DNA from: Candidatus Alistipes faecavium
GTDB lineage: Bacteria; Bacteroidota; Bacteroidia; Bacteroidales; Rikenellaceae
Length of the DNA stretch: 64,000 nucleotides
Assembly: GCA_019118605.1 (NCBI GenBank)
Contig: DWYP01000032.1
Location: 81,147 to 145,146 of the forward strand
Direction: 5' to 3'
The stretch's first letter is position 1. Every line of letters starts with the position of its first letter. Of the stretch, positions 34,596 to 43,183 are shown one piece after another. Below the pieces are notes generated by a model. That model was not told the DNA's origin, made no database searches, and saw only the letters and a program-made list of their open reading frames with translations. Both the position numbers and the translations under genes were made by a program.

Positions 34596-36722
34596 ATGGG
34601 CATTTCGGAAATCTGCATCGTCAAGCGCGACGGAAAACGCGCCGCCTTCTCCGTCGAAAAGATCAAGCGCGCCGTGCGCAAGGCATTCCTCTCGGTCGGA
34701 AGCTACGCCACCGACGACGACCTCACGGCCATCCTCAGCCGCGTGCACGTGGCCGACGGCATGTCGGTCGAGGAGATCCAGAACCAGGTCGAGGTCGCGC
34801 TCATGGCCGAGCGCTACTTCACCGTGGCAAAGAGCTACATGCTCTACCGCCAGCGTCACACCGAAGACCGCGAGGAACGCGAAAAACTCCGATTCCTCAC
34901 GGACTACTGCGCAGCCTCGAACCCCGCCACCGGATCGAAGTTCGACGCCAACGCCAACGTCGAGAACAAGAACATCGCCACGCTCATCGGCGAGCTCCCG
35001 AAGCGGAACTTCATCCGCCTGAACCGCCGCCTGCTCACCGACCGCAACAAGGAGATGTACGGAAAGGAGCTCGCAGACAAGTACCTCCACCTGCTGAACA
35101 ACCACTTCATCTACAAGAACGACGAAACCTCGATGGCCAACTACTGCGCCTCGATCACCATGTATCCGTGGCTGCTCCAGGGCACGATACCCATCGGCGG
35201 AAACTCCACGCGCCCGACCAACCTCAAGTCGTTCTGCGGAGGCTTCGTCAACATGGTCTTCATCGTCTCGTCGATGCTGTCCGGGGCCTGCGCCACGCCC
35301 GAATTCCTCATGTACATGAACTACTTCATCGAACAGGAGTACGGCGAGGACTACTACACCCGCGCCGACGAGGTCGTCGACCTCTCGAAGAAGCGCCGCA
35401 CGCTCGACAAGATCATCACCGACTGCTTCGAGCAGATCGTCTACTCGATCAACCAGCCCACCGGAGCCCGGAACTTCCAGGCCGTCTTCTGGAACATCGC
35501 ATACTACGACCGCTGCTATTTCGAGTCGCTCTTCGGGGAGTTCCGGTTCCCCGACGGCTCCGCGCCCCACTGGGAGTCGCTCTCGTGGCTCCAGAAGCGC
35601 TTCATGCGCTGGTTCAACCGCGAGCGCACCCGCACGGTGCTCACCTTCCCCGTCGAGACGATGGCCCTGCTCTCGCGCGACGGCGACGTGCGCGACGCCG
35701 AGTGGGGCGACTTCACCGCCGAGATGTATGCCCGGGGGCATTCGTTCTTCACCTACCTGAGCGACAACGCCGACTCCCTCTCGTCGTGCTGCCGCCTGCG
35801 CAACGAGATCCAGGACAACGGGTTCAGCTACACGCTCGGCGCCGGGGGCGTCTCCACGGGCTCGAAGAGCGTGCTGACGATCAACCTCAACCGCTGCATC
35901 CAGTACGCCGCGCGCAACGGCATGCACTACCTCACCTATCTGGAGGAGGTCGTCGACCTCGTGCACAAGGTCCAGACGGCCTACAACGAGAACCTCAAGG
36001 AGCTCCAGGCAAAGGGCATGCTGCCGCTGTTCGATGCCGGGTACATCAACCTCGCACGACAGTATCTCACCGTCGGCGTCAACGGGCTGGTCGAGGCCGC
36101 GGAGTTCCTCGGCATCGAGATCTCCGACAACGACCGCTACGCCTCCTTCGTGCAGGAGGTGCTGGGGCTTATCGAGCGATACAACCGCAAGTACCGCTCG
36201 AAGGAGCTGATGTTCAACTGCGAGATGATCCCCGCGGAGAACGTCGGCGTGAAGCATGCCAAGTGGGACCGCGAGGACGGATATGCCGTGCCGCGCGACT
36301 GCTACAACTCCTATTTCTACATCGTGGAGGATCCCTCGCTGAACATCGTCGACAAGTTCCGCCTCCACGGACGCCGCTACATCGAGCACCTCACCGGAGG
36401 CTCGGCCCTGCACATGAACCTCGAGGAGCATCTCTCGAAGGAGCAGTACCGGCAGCTGCTGCGCGTGGCGGCTGCCGAGGGGTGCAACTACTTCACCTTC
36501 AACATCCCGAACACGATCTGCAACCGCTGCGGGCACATCGACAAGCGCTACCTGCGGGAGTGCCCGGCGTGCCATTCGGACGACGTGGACTACCTCACGC
36601 GCGTGATCGGATACATGAAGCGCGTGTCGAACTTCTCGGCGGCGCGCCAGCAGGAGGCCGCACGGCGATACTACGCCCACGCCCCGCAGACGGCCGAAAG
36701 CGCCGACGCCCCGAAAGCCTGA
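34596..36722 (+). CDS. nrdD: Anaerobic (class III) ribonucleoside-triphosphate reductase
   Basis: The 708-residue glycyl-radical enzyme reduces ribonucleotides to deoxyribonucleotides under anaerobic conditions. An N-terminal ATP-cone (residues 6-95) gives allosteric control. The C-terminus holds the zinc site CNRCG...CPACHS and the glycyl-radical motif VIGYM with Gly672. It lies behind a cobalamin riboswitch, which implies that a B12-dependent class II reductase exists elsewhere and takes over when B12 is plentiful. The activase gene nrdG follows by five bases. Confidence 0.96.
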   Translation: MGISEICIVKRDGKRAAFSVEKIKRAVRKAFLSVGSYATDDDLTAILSRVHVADGMSVEEIQNQVEVALMAERYFTVAKSYMLYRQRHTEDREEREKLRFLTDYCAASNPATGSKFDANANVENKNIATLIGELPKRNFIRLNRRLLTDRNKEMYGKELADKYLHLLNNHFIYKNDETSMANYCASITMYPWLLQGTIPIGGNSTRPTNLKSFCGGFVNMVFIVSSMLSGACATPEFLMYMNYFIEQEYGEDYYTRADEVVDLSKKRRTLDKIITDCFEQIVYSINQPTGARNFQAVFWNIAYYDRCYFESLFGEFRFPDGSAPHWESLSWLQKRFMRWFNRERTRTVLTFPVETMALLSRDGDVRDAEWGDFTAEMYARGHSFFTYLSDNADSLSSCCRLRNEIQDNGFSYTLGAGGVSTGSKSVLTINLNRCIQYAARNGMHYLTYLEEVVDLVHKVQTAYNENLKELQAKGMLPLFDAGYINLARQYLTVGVNGLVEAAEFLGIEISDNDRYASFVQEVLGLIERYNRKYRSKELMFNCEMIPAENVGVKHAKWDREDGYAVPRDCYNSYFYIVEDPSLNIVDKFRLHGRRYIEHLTGGSALHMNLEEHLSKEQYRQLLRVAAAEGCNYFTFNIPNTICNRCGHIDKRYLRECPACHSDDVDYLTRVIGYMKRVSNFSAARQQEAARRYYAHAPQTAESADAPKA

Positions 36723-36727
36723 GGAAG

Positions 36728-37198
36728 ATGGTACGCTATCACAATTTCGATGTGGTGTTCGCCGAGGTGCCCGACGAGGTGACCCTCGCCCTGAACCTCA
36801 CGCGCTGTCCGAACCGCTGTCCGGGGTGTCACAGCCCCCACCTGCAGGCCGATGCGGGGCGGGAGCTCGACGAGCGGGAGCTGCTCGGGCTCCTCGACCG
36901 ATACGGCCGGGCGGTGACCTGCGTGGCCTTCATGGGGGGCGACGGCGAGCCGCTCGAGGTGGCGCGGCTCTCGGAGGCCGTGCGGCGGGCGTGGCCCCAG
37001 CTGCGCACGGCATGGTATTCGGGGCGCGGGCAGCTGCCCGCAGGGCTCGATCCCGCGGCCTTCGACTACATCAAGCTCGGGCCCTGGGTCGAGGCCTGCG
37101 GGCCCCTCTCCTCCCCCACGACCAACCAGCGCCTCTACCGCGTGGGGCGCGACGGGTCGCTGGACGACATCACGGTGCGCTTCCGCCGCCGGGCGTGA
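36728..37198 (+). CDS. nrdG: Anaerobic ribonucleotide reductase activating protein (radical SAM)
   Basis: The 156-residue radical SAM protein generates the glycyl radical on NrdD. The iron-sulfur triad is C27-x3-C31-x2-C34 within RCPNRCPGCHSPHLQ, and the AdoMet-binding stretch is FMGGDGEP near residue 75. It is short, as expected for NrdG. It follows nrdD by five bases and is followed by GC-rich tandem repeats. Confidence 0.94.
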   Translation: MVRYHNFDVVFAEVPDEVTLALNLTRCPNRCPGCHSPHLQADAGRELDERELLGLLDRYGRAVTCVAFMGGDGEPLEVARLSEAVRRAWPQLRTAWYSGRGQLPAGLDPAAFDYIKLGPWVEACGPLSSPTTNQRLYRVGRDGSLDDITVRFRRRA

Positions 37199-37204
37199 CC
37201 GGAC

Positions 37205-37273
37205 GGAGGTCGCCGGGCGGAGGGTCGCCGGGCGGAGGTCGGCGGGCGGAGGTCGGCGGGCGGAGGTCGGCGG
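37205..37273 (+). repeat. GC-rich 14-base tandem repeat (five units)
   Basis: Four complete units and one partial unit of GGAGGTCGGCGGGC, with small variants, start seven bases after the nrdG stop. Confidence 0.92.
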
Positions 37274-37317
37274 CACAACAAACCGACACCGCGGCCCGCG
37301 GGCGCAGGTCAGCAGGC

Positions 37318-37371
37318 GTCGGGAGCACAGGTCGGGACGCACAGGTCGGGAGCACAGGTCGGGAGGCACAG
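37318..37371 (+). repeat. Second tandem repeat, 13/14-base units (four)
   Basis: GTCGGGAGCACAG alternates with GTCGGGACGCACAG and GTCGGGAGGCACAG. The unit is different from the array 45 bases upstream but shares the GGTCGG core. Confidence 0.92.
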
Positions 37372-37373
37372 AA

Positions 37374-37409
37374 AAAACCGCAGCACGGATCGTTCCGACT
37401 GCGGGTTTT
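37374..37409. terminator. Terminator after nrdG
   Basis: AAAACCGCAG and CTGCGG-G-TTTT flank an inner CGGA/TCCG hairpin. It can end the nrdDG transcript and, on the minus strand, the hypothetical gene at 37483. Confidence 0.75.
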
Positions 37410-37482
37410 GTATTTCGGCGCGGCGGCCCGGGGCGAAATGTCGGGCGGCCCGGGCGCGGGATCACGGCGAACAGACCGTGCG

Positions 37483-38133
37483 TCAGATCTCCTCGTGGGC
37501 CGCGCCGCCGCCCAGCAGGGCGTCGACAATGCGCGAAAGCTCGTAGCAGAGATCCTCGCAGTCGTCGTCCGAATGGCGGCGCTCCACGGAGAAGAATTTC
37601 CCCGGCTGCGAAGCGTAGTAGACCGTGCTGATGGTGCTGCTCTGGCCCGAAATCACGGCATCGATGCGCTCCGAGAAGCGCTCCATCCACTCGACGAACT
37701 CCGACTGCCGCTCCTCGCTGTCGAGGCGTCCGAGCAGCAGGATCCGGCCCTGGGCGGCCACCGCAGGCTCCTGGGCGGCAGCGGCGGGCGCGGCGGAATC
37801 CGCCGGGGCGGGAACAGGAGCGCCTGCCATCTCGATCGCAGCCACCTCCGCGTCGGACTCCTCGCGGAGCTCCCCGTCGTGGGGAATCACGATCTGGCCG
37901 TCGGCAACGTCCGCCGCAACAGAGGTTATCTCCGTCTCCGGGACGGCTTCGGAGGCCGCCTCCGAAGCGGTATCCGGAGCAGTTTCGGGGGCCTCCTCCA
38001 CAGGGGTCTGGGGAACCGCCGGGGCGGTCACCGCCGCCTCGAACTCCTCGGCGGAGCGGTACAGGTCAAAGCCGTAACGGTCGGCAATCGTCTGAGCAAC
38101 AGGCTCGGGGACAGCATAGAATACGATATTCAT
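37483..38133 (-). CDS. Conserved-looking hypothetical protein with Glu/Ala/Pro linker
   Basis: I do not recognise this 216-residue protein. It has a compact N-terminal part (residues 1-35, VFYAVPEPVAQTIADRYGFD), a long low-complexity linker rich in Ala, Glu, Pro and Thr (about 36-125), and a C-terminal domain of about 90 residues starting GRILLLGRLDSEERQSEF and ending in acidic helices. No signal peptide or membrane segment is present. The ATG at 38133 is preferred because the domain starts immediately. A TATCTTTG element lies 150 bases upstream. Confidence 0.65.
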   Translation of the reverse strand: MNIVFYAVPEPVAQTIADRYGFDLYRSAEEFEAAVTAPAVPQTPVEEAPETAPDTASEAASEAVPETEITSVAADVADGQIVIPHDGELREESDAEVAAIEMAGAPVPAPADSAAPAAAAQEPAVAAQGRILLLGRLDSEERQSEFVEWMERFSERIDAVISGQSSTISTVYYASQPGKFFSVERRHSDDDCEDLCYELSRIVDALLGGGAAHEEI

Positions 38134-38281
38134 CTCTTTTTTTCCTTTAAATCCGTACAACAATCGGACGGTGCGCTGCGTGCGGCCCGTTTCCCGAAGG
38201 AGCCCGCACCCGCACGGCACGGCTTCCGCCGCACGTCCGCAAAGGCTCGCGCCCCGGCTTCTGCCGGAACCCGATCCGCCG

Positions 38282-38289
38282 CAAAGATA
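38282..38289 (-). promoter_or_regulatory. -7 element for the hypothetical gene at 37483
   Basis: TATCTTTG on the minus strand. It would give an untranslated leader of about 145 bases, in which nothing specific is recognised. Confidence 0.5.
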
Positions 38290-38363
38290 GCCATAATTGG
38301 GGAATTGGCCGCGAAAAATCAACTTTTTCCCCGCAAGGGCCTCGGGATTTTATACAAATACAC

Positions 38364-38371
38364 TATTTTTG
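38364..38371 (+). promoter_or_regulatory. -7 element adjoining the ThrE start
   Basis: TATTTTTG ends seven bases before the ATG at 38379, predicting a leaderless or nearly leaderless mRNA. Confidence 0.5.
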
Positions 38372-38378
38372 CCCCGTC

Positions 38379-39146
38379 ATGAAGCAGAATCACGAACTGA
38401 CCGAAACACTCGACTTCATCGCCGAGTATGCGACCTACCTGCTCGGGTCCGGAGTGCACACCTCACGCGTGGTGCGCAATTCGCAGCGGATAGGCGCCTC
38501 CCAGGGGGTCGAAATCCAGCTGATGAGCTTCCAGAAAAGTTCCATCGTCTCGATCCACGATCCCCGCAGCGGAGAATCCGCAACCCGGGCCGTAAGGATC
38601 ATCCAGCGGCCCATCAGCTTCGTCCGCAACTCCGACCTCAGCGCCCTGAGCTGGGAGGCCCTCGACGAACAGCTCCCCCTCGACGAAATCCGCCGAAGGT
38701 TCGAACGGCTGACCGCCAAGCCCTACATCCGTCCCGGAGCCGCCCTGCTGGCCGTCGGGCTGGCCAACGCCTCCTTCTGCCGCCTGTTCGGCGGCGACTG
38801 GATCGCCATGGCCGTGGTCTTCGTCTCGACGATCGTGGGTCTCGCCGTCAAACAGCGCATGCAGGCCAAGGGCGTCAACCACCTGCTGATTTTCACCCTC
38901 ACGGCCTTCGTCGCCTCGATGTGCGCCTCCGTGGCGCTGCGCTTCGACTGCACGGCGCATATCGCCCTGGCCACCAGCCCGCTGTTTCTCGTGCCCGGCG
39001 TGCCGCTCATCAACGGGGCCATCGACATCGTCGAAGGATACATCCTCAACGGTTGCAGCCGCATCATCAACGCCCTGCTGCTCATCATCTGCATCGCCGT
39101 CGGGTTGTCGGCGACACTCATGTTGTTCAAAAACAGCCTCCTATGA
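38379..39146 (+). CDS. Threonine/serine exporter, ThrE N-terminal half
   Basis: The 255-residue protein matches the first half of ThrE (DUF1212): a soluble N-terminal region with EYATYLLGSGVHTSRVVRNSQRIG and then five membrane segments from about residue 115, ending near the overlap with the next gene. ThrE proteins export threonine and serine. In this split form the second half is a separate gene, joined here by an ATGA overlap. Confidence 0.88.
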   Translation: MKQNHELTETLDFIAEYATYLLGSGVHTSRVVRNSQRIGASQGVEIQLMSFQKSSIVSIHDPRSGESATRAVRIIQRPISFVRNSDLSALSWEALDEQLPLDEIRRRFERLTAKPYIRPGAALLAVGLANASFCRLFGGDWIAMAVVFVSTIVGLAVKQRMQAKGVNHLLIFTLTAFVASMCASVALRFDCTAHIALATSPLFLVPGVPLINGAIDIVEGYILNGCSRIINALLLIICIAVGLSATLMLFKNSLL

Positions 39147-39661
39147 TCGTTCTCGACATCCTTCTCGACGGATTGTTCGCCGCCGTGGCCGCCATCGGGT
39201 TCAGCACCCTCTCCGACCCGCCGCGCAGGGCGTTCCCCCGCATCGCCCTGCTGGCCGCCATCGGCCACGCCCTGCGGTTCTGCCTGATGCAGTATGCCGG
39301 AACCGACATCGCCACCGCCTCGTTCGCCGCGGCTCTGGCAATCGGCTTCGGAAGCCTCTGGCTCGGGCGCAGCATCCGCTGCCCGATGACGGTACTCTAC
39401 ATTCCGGCACTGCTGCCCATGATCCCGGGCATCTACGCATACAAGGCGGTATTCTCGCTCATCCTCTTCCTCCAGGCACTCGACGATCCGACCCTCGAAG
39501 TGCAGTACATGCAGCAATTCTTCCTCAACGCCACGGTCTCGCTGAGCGTCATCGCCCTGCTGGCATCCGGAGCCACCCTGCCGATCTTCATCTTCAACCG
39601 CCAGGCATTCTCGCTCACGCGCAAAATACGCCGGAAAGCAGACAATCAGTCCCGGAGATAG
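39143..39661 (+). CDS. Threonine/serine exporter, ThrE C-terminal half
   Basis: This 172-residue protein with five membrane segments matches the ThrE2 (DUF3815) family, including LPMIPGIYAYKAVF near residue 94. It probably pairs with the preceding protein to form one exporter. Its start overlaps the preceding stop by four bases, indicating coupled translation. Confidence 0.87.
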   Translation: MIVLDILLDGLFAAVAAIGFSTLSDPPRRAFPRIALLAAIGHALRFCLMQYAGTDIATASFAAALAIGFGSLWLGRSIRCPMTVLYIPALLPMIPGIYAYKAVFSLILFLQALDDPTLEVQYMQQFFLNATVSLSVIALLASGATLPIFIFNRQAFSLTRKIRRKADNQSRR

Positions 39662-39723
39662 GCCAAAACGACCCGCACGCCCGCACGCAAAGGCCGGAAA
39701 ACAGAAGATTTCCTGCGAAAAAA

Positions 39724-39753
39724 TTGAATTTCCCGGTTTCTTTCGTATCTTTG
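39724..39753 (+). promoter_or_regulatory. Promoter of the SusC/SusD operon
   Basis: TTG (39724-39726), 19 bases, then TATCTTTG (39746-39753). The leader of about 140 bases to the SusC start begins with a G9 run. Confidence 0.7.
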
Positions 39754-39761
39754 TGCCGACC

Positions 39762-39770
39762 GGGGGGGGG
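39762..39770 (+). repeat. G9 run in the SusC leader
   Basis: Nine G lie eight bases after the -7 element, essentially at the transcription start. Confidence 0.95.
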
Positions 39771-39900
39771 CCGGCGCACTTCGTCGGACGGAATCCGCTT
39801 CCCCGGCCCGTACATGAACAATGTTCCTTCCGACCTGTCCGGTTCCACACCACCTTTGCCGGAACGGACAGGATTTATTTTTCAACTAAAACCGAGACAC

Positions 39901-42900
39901 ATGAAGATTCTCTACAAACTGACGAAGAGGTGCTTCCTGTTTCTGGCTTTCGCGATCCCCCTGCCGTCCGCAGGTTTCGCAGCGCAGGAAATGCACCCCG
40001 CACCGCAGGCCGCGAGCCTCGCGGCGGAACAGAATCCCGTCGAAGGCGTCGTCCTCGATGAATCAGGGAAACCCCTCGTGGGAGCTACCGTCGTCGGTGA
40101 GGACGGCAGCAGCGCCGTAACCGACGCCGAAGGCCGATTCCGCCTCTCGATGCGCGACCCCTCGGCAGTGTTGACCGTCCGATTCATCGGATACAAGCCC
40201 GCCGAAATCATCCCCGGAACCCGCACGAAAATCGAGGTGACGCTCCTCAGCGACGCCCAGCGCATGGACGATGTCGTCGTCATCGGATACGGAAGCCGCA
40301 GCCGCAGCAGCCTGACAAGCTCGATCTCCTCGCTGCGGCAGGAAGATGTCGCCGTCATGGCCCCCGTGGCCTCGTCGCTCCAGGACCTCCTCGGAGGTTC
40401 GATCAAGGGCGTGATGGTCTCCCAGTCATCGGGGGCCCCGGGTGCCGTCACGAAAATCAACATCCGCGGCATCACATCCCCCTACCCCAACTCGACGACC
40501 GGCATCTCGAACAACACCCCGCTGTATGTCATCGACGGAGTGGCGCAGTTCGTAGACGACACCCAGAACATCAACCCCCTGCAGGCGCTCTCGCCCAATG
40601 AGATCGAATCCATCGACGTGCTGAAGGACGCCTCGGCGACGGCCATCTACGGATCGCGCGGCGCAAACGGCGTAATCATCGTCAAGACCAAGGGCGGACG
40701 CCAGGGCGAAAAAGCCTCCGTGGAGTTCGGATACACGCTCAGCATCGCAAACCCCGTCAAGACCTACAAGCCGCTCAACAACGCCGAGTATCTCGACCTC
40801 CAGCGCGAAGTCCTTCAGGGTGCCTCGGCAGCCATGAAGGAGTACTACAACTACGGCACGGAGATCGTCTACCCGTACTACTTCACGGATGTCATCCAGA
40901 ACTACGGGAACTTCGACTCCGAATACAACTTCCTCGGGCTCAACGAAGCACGGTACGGAAAGGCCTCGACCGACTGGGACAGCCTGGTGCGCAACCGCAA
41001 TGCCGTGAGCCACTCCTACCGTGCCGCCGTGCGCGGCGGCGGGGAGCGCAGCGACTACTCGCTCTCGTTCAACGCCATCAACCAGCAGGGGCTCTACCTG
41101 CAGGACAACCTCGACACCTACACCGGACGCATCCAGGCCAACACGGAGCCCATACGCGGCATCCGGGTCGGGGGCGTGATGAACTACTCCTACTCGGAGC
41201 ACAACACCTCGCAACAGGATGAACTCTACGGCCCGACGCGCAACTACAAATACGCCCCCGACGTGGAGCCCTACGACGAGAACGGAAATCCCAACCGGAT
41301 CGACGCCTCGGCGTCGCAGATGATGATGGGCGTGACAGACCCCTCGCCCGTAGGGCTGCTCGCGCTGAAAAACGTCTCCGAGTCGAGCACCTTCACCGCA
41401 TCGGTATACACCGACATCGACATCTACAAGCAGGGAGCGCACGCCCTGAAGCTGCGCGCCGACCTCAACGCCTCGATATACAATTCGAACGGATCCTCGC
41501 TCATGCCCGAATCGACCATGCCCTACTATCCGGGAATGGAGCTGCCCTCGACGCTGGGAATTTCCCAGAACAGGACGATCAACACCTCGATCAACTTCCG
41601 CCTCGACTACGACTACGCCTCGGAGAACCACTCCCTGCAGGCCATGCTGGGATACGGTAGCGACCGCAACCACACCACCGGAAGCTTCCAGAACTATGCC
41701 GGACTGGCCGACGAGGAGATCATGACCCAGCCCTCGGCGGCCCGCGAGTATCAGGGAGGAGTCGACGTTTCGTACCGCGGAGGCCTCAACTCCATTTACA
41801 GCCGCCTCTCCTACGACTACGCCAAGCGCTACTTCGTAGACCTGAGCCTGCGCGCCGACGAGTCGTCGAAATTCGGAATCAACAACCGTTGGGGATTCTT
41901 CCCCGCCGTCTCGACGGGTTGGATGATCAGCAACGAGCCCTTCATGGCCTCGGTAAACAACATCGACCAGTTGAAACTCCGCCTGAGCTGGGGTATGACC
42001 GGATCGACGAACGTCCCCGACTTCGCATACATCCAGTATTACGAAGTCGGGTCGGTATCCAACGGCGGAAACATCTACGGAGACGTCTCCTCCGTGGTGC
42101 TCAAGAACTTCCTGCCCAACCCCGACCTGCGCTGGGAGATGACCAGCGAGTGGAACGCCGGTCTGGACTTCTCGTTCTTCAACGGACGGCTGTTCGGTAG
42201 CGTCGACGCATACTACCGCTACACCGACGGAGCCCTCGCTCCCGCGCCCCACATCCTCGAATCCGGCATGTCGGAGTATTACGACAACATCATCGACATG
42301 AGCAACCGCGGCGTGGAGATCTCCCTCGGCGGCGACATCGTCCGCGCGAAAGACTTCCAGTGGACCTCGGTGGTGAACTTCTCGCTCAACAGAAACCGCG
42401 TCGAGAAGCTCAACTCCGCACAGCTGAGCACCACCTATCAGGATACGTTCATCGAGGGAATGCCCGTCGGCGTGGTCAAGGGTTACGTCGTCGAGGGCAT
42501 CGCCCAGGACATGGATCGTGTCAACGCGCTCAATGCCGCAGCCGTCGAAAAGGGATTCTCGAGCTACCAGAGCAACGTCCTCGGCGTCGGAGACTACATC
42601 ATGCGCGACACGAACGGCGACGGACACATCTCCACCGACGACCGTGTCGTGGTGGCAAACCCCGAGGCGAAGTTCTTCGGAGGATGGACAAACCGCTTCC
42701 AGTACCGCAACCTCGCGCTCTCGCTGCTCTTCCAGTACTCTTACGGCGCCGAAGCGCTCTACAGCGCCGTACTGAACGACATCACCTCGGCCTTCGGGCA
42801 AAGCGTCACGCGCGAAGTCTACGGCAACACCTGGACCCCCGAGCGGACCGACGCCCGATTCCCCCGCCTGGTGGCCATGGGATACTCCTACAACTCGATG

Positions 42901-43164
42901 ATCACCGACCGATACATCTACGACGCATCCTACATGCGGCTGAAGAACCTCACGCTCTCCTACACGCTTCCCAAGGCGTGGACAAAGCGCATACACGCCG
43001 CGGACATCGCGGTATTCTTCACCGCCACGAACCTCTTCACGATCACCTCGTGGCCCGGAATCGACCCCGAGACCCTCGGTGCCGCCGTCTACGACATGGG
43101 CGAGAACAACGACCCCTATCCGCTGGCCCGCACCTTCTCGTTCGGCGTAAACCTTACCTTCTAA
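39901..43164 (+). CDS. SusC/RagA-type TonB-dependent outer-membrane transporter
   Basis: The 1087-residue protein imports large nutrients through the outer membrane. It has a signal peptide (cleavage near residue 28), a carboxypeptidase-regulatory-like domain (VEGVVLDESGKPLVGATVVG, residues 45-120), a TonB box region DDVVVIGYG, a plug with LYVIDGV and LKDASATAIYGSRGANGVIIV, and a 22-strand barrel. It is followed by its SusD partner after 19 bases. No sigma/anti-sigma or hybrid sensor gene is adjacent, so the inducer is unknown. Confidence 0.97.
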   Translation: MKILYKLTKRCFLFLAFAIPLPSAGFAAQEMHPAPQAASLAAEQNPVEGVVLDESGKPLVGATVVGEDGSSAVTDAEGRFRLSMRDPSAVLTVRFIGYKPAEIIPGTRTKIEVTLLSDAQRMDDVVVIGYGSRSRSSLTSSISSLRQEDVAVMAPVASSLQDLLGGSIKGVMVSQSSGAPGAVTKINIRGITSPYPNSTTGISNNTPLYVIDGVAQFVDDTQNINPLQALSPNEIESIDVLKDASATAIYGSRGANGVIIVKTKGGRQGEKASVEFGYTLSIANPVKTYKPLNNAEYLDLQREVLQGASAAMKEYYNYGTEIVYPYYFTDVIQNYGNFDSEYNFLGLNEARYGKASTDWDSLVRNRNAVSHSYRAAVRGGGERSDYSLSFNAINQQGLYLQDNLDTYTGRIQANTEPIRGIRVGGVMNYSYSEHNTSQQDELYGPTRNYKYAPDVEPYDENGNPNRIDASASQMMMGVTDPSPVGLLALKNVSESSTFTASVYTDIDIYKQGAHALKLRADLNASIYNSNGSSLMPESTMPYYPGMELPSTLGISQNRTINTSINFRLDYDYASENHSLQAMLGYGSDRNHTTGSFQNYAGLADEEIMTQPSAAREYQGGVDVSYRGGLNSIYSRLSYDYAKRYFVDLSLRADESSKFGINNRWGFFPAVSTGWMISNEPFMASVNNIDQLKLRLSWGMTGSTNVPDFAYIQYYEVGSVSNGGNIYGDVSSVVLKNFLPNPDLRWEMTSEWNAGLDFSFFNGRLFGSVDAYYRYTDGALAPAPHILESGMSEYYDNIIDMSNRGVEISLGGDIVRAKDFQWTSVVNFSLNRNRVEKLNSAQLSTTYQDTFIEGMPVGVVKGYVVEGIAQDMDRVNALNAAAVEKGFSSYQSNVLGVGDYIMRDTNGDGHISTDDRVVVANPEAKFFGGWTNRFQYRNLALSLLFQYSYGAEALYSAVLNDITSAFGQSVTREVYGNTWTPERTDARFPRLVAMGYSYNSMITDRYIYDASYMRLKNLTLSYTLPKAWTKRIHAADIAVFFTATNLFTITSWPGIDPETLGAAVYDMGENNDPYPLARTFSFGVNLTF

Positions 43165-43183
43165 TCCGAAAAACGACACAGTC

